Shown here in pieces: positions 61,126-64,000 of a DNA stretch of 64,000 bases. Source of the stretch: Anoplopoma fimbria (Eukaryota > Chordata > Actinopteri > Perciformes > Anoplopomatidae); contig NC_072467.1 in assembly GCF_027596085.1 (NCBI RefSeq), positions 1,462,361-1,526,360 on the forward strand. The letters run 5' to 3'. How positions within the stretch are numbered: position 1 is the stretch's first letter; each line of letters opens with the position of its first letter. The notes below the pieces were generated by a model. It was given only the letters and a program-made list of their open reading frames with translations, was not told the origin of the DNA and made no database searches. The position numbers and the translations under genes are program-made.

Positions 61126-62060
61126 CCTTTGGCTACTGGCTGCTTAACGCTAGCGTAAGCCAGTTATTTATCGCTTCAAAAATCATATAAAGTCAATTTA
61201 ATGATGAAAAGCATACAAACAAATTAAAATTAAAAAAACAACCTTAAGTTGTTCAGACCGGCGAGCTTCCCTTCCAGCTACGGGAACATAAACATTAGCT
61301 GCCGTGGCTAAGTCACTCCTCCGGGTCCTGGCTAGTTTGAAGCAACGGTTAGCATCATAGGCTTACTACAACATTTAGCAACCTGAAACCAATCAGAGGC
61401 AGAGAAAGAGCAGATCACTCCTAAAACCAAATTAGGAGATGGCATTTTTGCACCTGTGGTTCCTTCAATGTGGTTTTTTTTTGATGGGGTTTCAGTTAGA
61501 TGCCTGAAATAAGATCTGTGGTAACACAATCTTACGATATTTTAACGCTTTGTTCTACGATATACTTCAGTAGATACCCCTTTCGTGAATTTTGGAGCTA
61601 TGAAGTGTTGTTAAAAAGGTGGTTGCTAATATGTAGCTAATTGTGAATACAAAGTGTCATCTCGCCAACTGGTCTGCCTTCATAGCCTCATTGAGTGTAC
61701 TAACGATCATGTGACGGTGATGTACTTGGTTTGTGGCCTAATGCTAGCTATTTTACATCTGGCGACTGAATTCAGGCTTCAAAATTCTTTAACGTGGTCT
61801 TCAATATTGAAGATTATCTTGCCGATCACTGCTGGGTCGTTTTTGTATTCGCTCTAAAGAGACAAACGTTATCACAATTGAACTGCAAGCTAGCTACCAA
61901 TGGACTGTGTTGGTGTTTGTTTGTGTGGTCGTTTAGCGTCTGACTTACCTCACAATTCACTAGACATTTCAGTAAATGTGTTTGCTGAGCTGCTGGCTGG
62001 CTCTTTAAACCGGTTTCAATGACAGCATGTTGTTTTTAGCGTGGTCCTCAGCTTGCAGCA
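61126..62060. other. GCTAGC-rich block, possibly a transcription start region
   Basis: Moderately GC-rich with repeated TTAGC/GCTAGC motifs (for example AACGCTAGCGTAAGCC at 61147, CAAGCTAGCTACC near 61886), like the bnip2 5' region. No coding exon is found on either strand. Confidence 0.2.
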
Positions 62061-62800
62061 CTCGTGTTTGATTTTCATATGTAACATTAGTTAAATGTGG
62101 AATTATGTAATTAAGTTTCTTGAAATAATTAAAAGAAAAAAAGAAACTAATTAAAACTCAAATGGCCCATTCTGCAAAGTCAGTAATTTTACTCTTTACA
62201 TTAGAAGAACATAATAAAAAAATATATTACAACATACATAATTTTGAACGCATGAACTTTCACTATATTTTTGGACTGTGGTACCACAACTTTAACTAAT
62301 GTAAAGGATGTGAGTGGTTCTTCATCCGTGCTTCTAAGGTATGAGTCATGCTTTTATGTTATGCTTAAATGGATTAGCACTAAATCCTAGACTTTGTGAT
62401 GTTGTCAGCACTGTAACCCTCACAAAAGTCTAAACTCATATTCCAAAAACAACAAACTCAACCTCAGAAGACAGTGAGCATTTTAAATTAGGACTATGCA
62501 TGATGAATTCCACATCCGCTTTACATCCACACATAGCTTTTCTTGTCTGGTTGCGTGTGCTTAAAGATTTTCACTTGGGTCATGTATTAGGTAAATCAAT
62601 ATGTCTTTCAAGCATGGCCATTAACAGCAATGTCTTTTCATTCCCTTTTTCTCCATCAAACTACACTAATCCTGATTTACACAGTTTAAAACCTTGGCTG
62701 CATCCCGTCCCTTCCAAGGAGATAGGGTAATTAAATTGGTACTTTTTACAAGTCGTACTCAATAAATCTGAATAAATTAACAAGGCATTACTAAGACTGC
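62061..62800. other. Intergenic DNA
   Basis: AT-rich; nothing recognised. Confidence 0.4.
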
Positions 62801-63520
62801 TACATTAAATTTGCATAGTGTGTTTAATGAATATGCAACTGCAAGTGAAAAGGTCTGCTACTGTGAACTCTTGGAATTAGCATAACTACTTCCAGCATGT
62901 TTCTTAAATAATGCTCTCATTTGCACATCACTGAGTTGGCTAATTCTAACTTCAGTCAATGTAGCCTCATAATTAAGACTCTTGCTTAAATTTTTAATGA
63001 AGTTTATGTTACATCAATCCTGACAGTAATGAGAGGGACATGGAAACAAAAAGGCTGCTAATAATTAAATTCACCAACCAGTTTGAGGCGTAGTTATTCC
63101 TGAGGAGGAATTACATGACTAATTATTAATTTGATATTCATACCATTCCATGAATATAATTCTCACACAACTGCTTGTCTTGGTGCCAGTTATGCTGAAA
63201 TGCAAAATGCCTTTTCACTGCCCCCATGACTGGGAGGTCTCACATGGATTTTAGTGCACAATTAATCATGTTGACATTCACGATTAAATGCTTTTTATTG
63301 GTCCCAATTTATTAGGCCATATTACCTGAGTTGGTTTAACGCCGGTTGAAGTCTGTCAGTGAGATGGGGACATAAACAGAGTAATGATTGAATAACGGTG
63401 CTGATTTGAGAACAGTTCAGAACTGGAGCTGACTTTCAGCACTTTAATTGAACCAAGAAAATACTAGCTTTGAAAAAGTCTGTCTCTCCCTCCCAGTCGT
63501 GGCTGATAACTTTCAGCATT
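62800..63520. promoter_or_regulatory. Candidate conserved non-coding block
   Basis: Unique sequence dense in homeodomain-type cores: GCTAATAATTAAATTC near 63057, ACTAATTATTAATTTG near 63118, CACAATTAATCATG near 63256. It has no coding potential. A long-range enhancer is a reasonable guess. Confidence 0.3.
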
Positions 63521-63801
63521 AGGAAGTTTGCTTTAATACTTCCATACTGTGTTTGTACAAGACTACATGACCTACAACTTACAGAAAACTTTGCACAAAG
63601 ACAAATCAATAAAAAAAATAAAAAAAGACTACTACAAATTTCTCAATGAAGAAAATAAATTAAGACCTTTTTGTGAAATATTTCATTTGAGTCAAGGACC
63701 ATGTTTTTTATTTATTTATTTTTTCTTTGCAGTTTTCTGTTCTGCATTTTTGGTTTTTCAATTTTGGGAGTAATATTTTCTAAAGGACTTGCACTCATTA
63801 G

Positions 63802-64000
63802 CTGTGTCCCAATCCAGCGGCTGCAGCCTTCGGAGGACCCAGCCTTCGGAGGACCCAGCCTTCGCGGTCTACGTCGGCCGGTCCCTTTGAAGGCTGCACC
63901 GAGCGGTCAAATTATTTCCTGGTTACGTCACCAGCTTTTCGGGCCCCACCCTTTTGCCGCTCCCGTCTCCTAGCAACCAGCTGCGGTTGTCATAAAGGAG
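63802..64000. mobile_element. End of a fish DNA transposon, truncated by the window
   Basis: Starts CTGTGTCCCAATCCAGCGGC, with two full copies and a third partial copy of CCTTCGGAGGACCCAG, then CTGGTTACGTCACCAGC and CTCCTAGCAACCAGC. This phrase set is familiar from hAT-type non-autonomous elements of fish. The other end lies outside the window. Confidence 0.45.

Overview
The window is vertebrate nuclear DNA, almost certainly from a ray-finned (teleost, probably percomorph) fish. Genes are split by GT-AG introns, the background is AT-rich and low in coding density, and the repeats are fish types: a tRNA-derived SINE with a TAATG-type tail, a Tc1/mariner-type MITE, an L1-like relic, minisatellites and a long CA microsatellite.

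Region 1 (990-14684, + strand) is one gene of 16 coding exons that join in frame to about 963 codons. It encodes a signal peptide, 16 furin-like cysteine-rich modules, one membrane segment and a 76-residue acidic tail. It resembles the C-terminal half of the membrane form of PCSK5 but has no protease domain.

Region 2 (about 15300-24800, + strand) is a core-2 type beta-1,6-N-acetylglucosaminyltransferase locus (GCNT3-like). It has been tandemly duplicated: copy 1 (16362-17653) carries a one-base frameshift, copy 2 (18650-19942) is intact, and a 195-bp third fragment follows. The original 3' UTR of copy 2 lies 4.4 kb downstream, behind an insertion made of minisatellites, an AT-rich higher-order tandem repeat, two GC-rich CRE-bearing units with near-perfect hairpins, and one exon-like island.

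Region 3 (25456-35007, - strand) is bnip2, ten coding exons and 430 codons, converging on the GCNT locus. It has an acidic N-terminal half, a kinesin-light-chain-type W-E-D motif and a C-terminal BCH domain. Its introns hold a Tc1-type MITE and a second element whose 3' tail is shared with the SINE in region 1.

Region 4 (about 35600-64000) has no supportable intact protein gene. It looks like a regulatory gene desert, with GC-richer homeodomain-site-rich islands and transposon relics. It also holds a kinesin-like dead exon beside a 4.8-kb foldback-like structure with two oppositely oriented arrays of degenerate CATAGTATGCCATAAAA-type repeats.

GCNT3-like next to BNIP2 matches human 15q22.2 order from memory. 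A PCSK5-like gene beside a GCNT gene and a BCH-domain gene mirrors human 9q21 (PCSK5-GCNT1-PRUNE2), so the block reads as one member of an ancient duplicated pair. All identifications are from reading the sequence; no database was searched.
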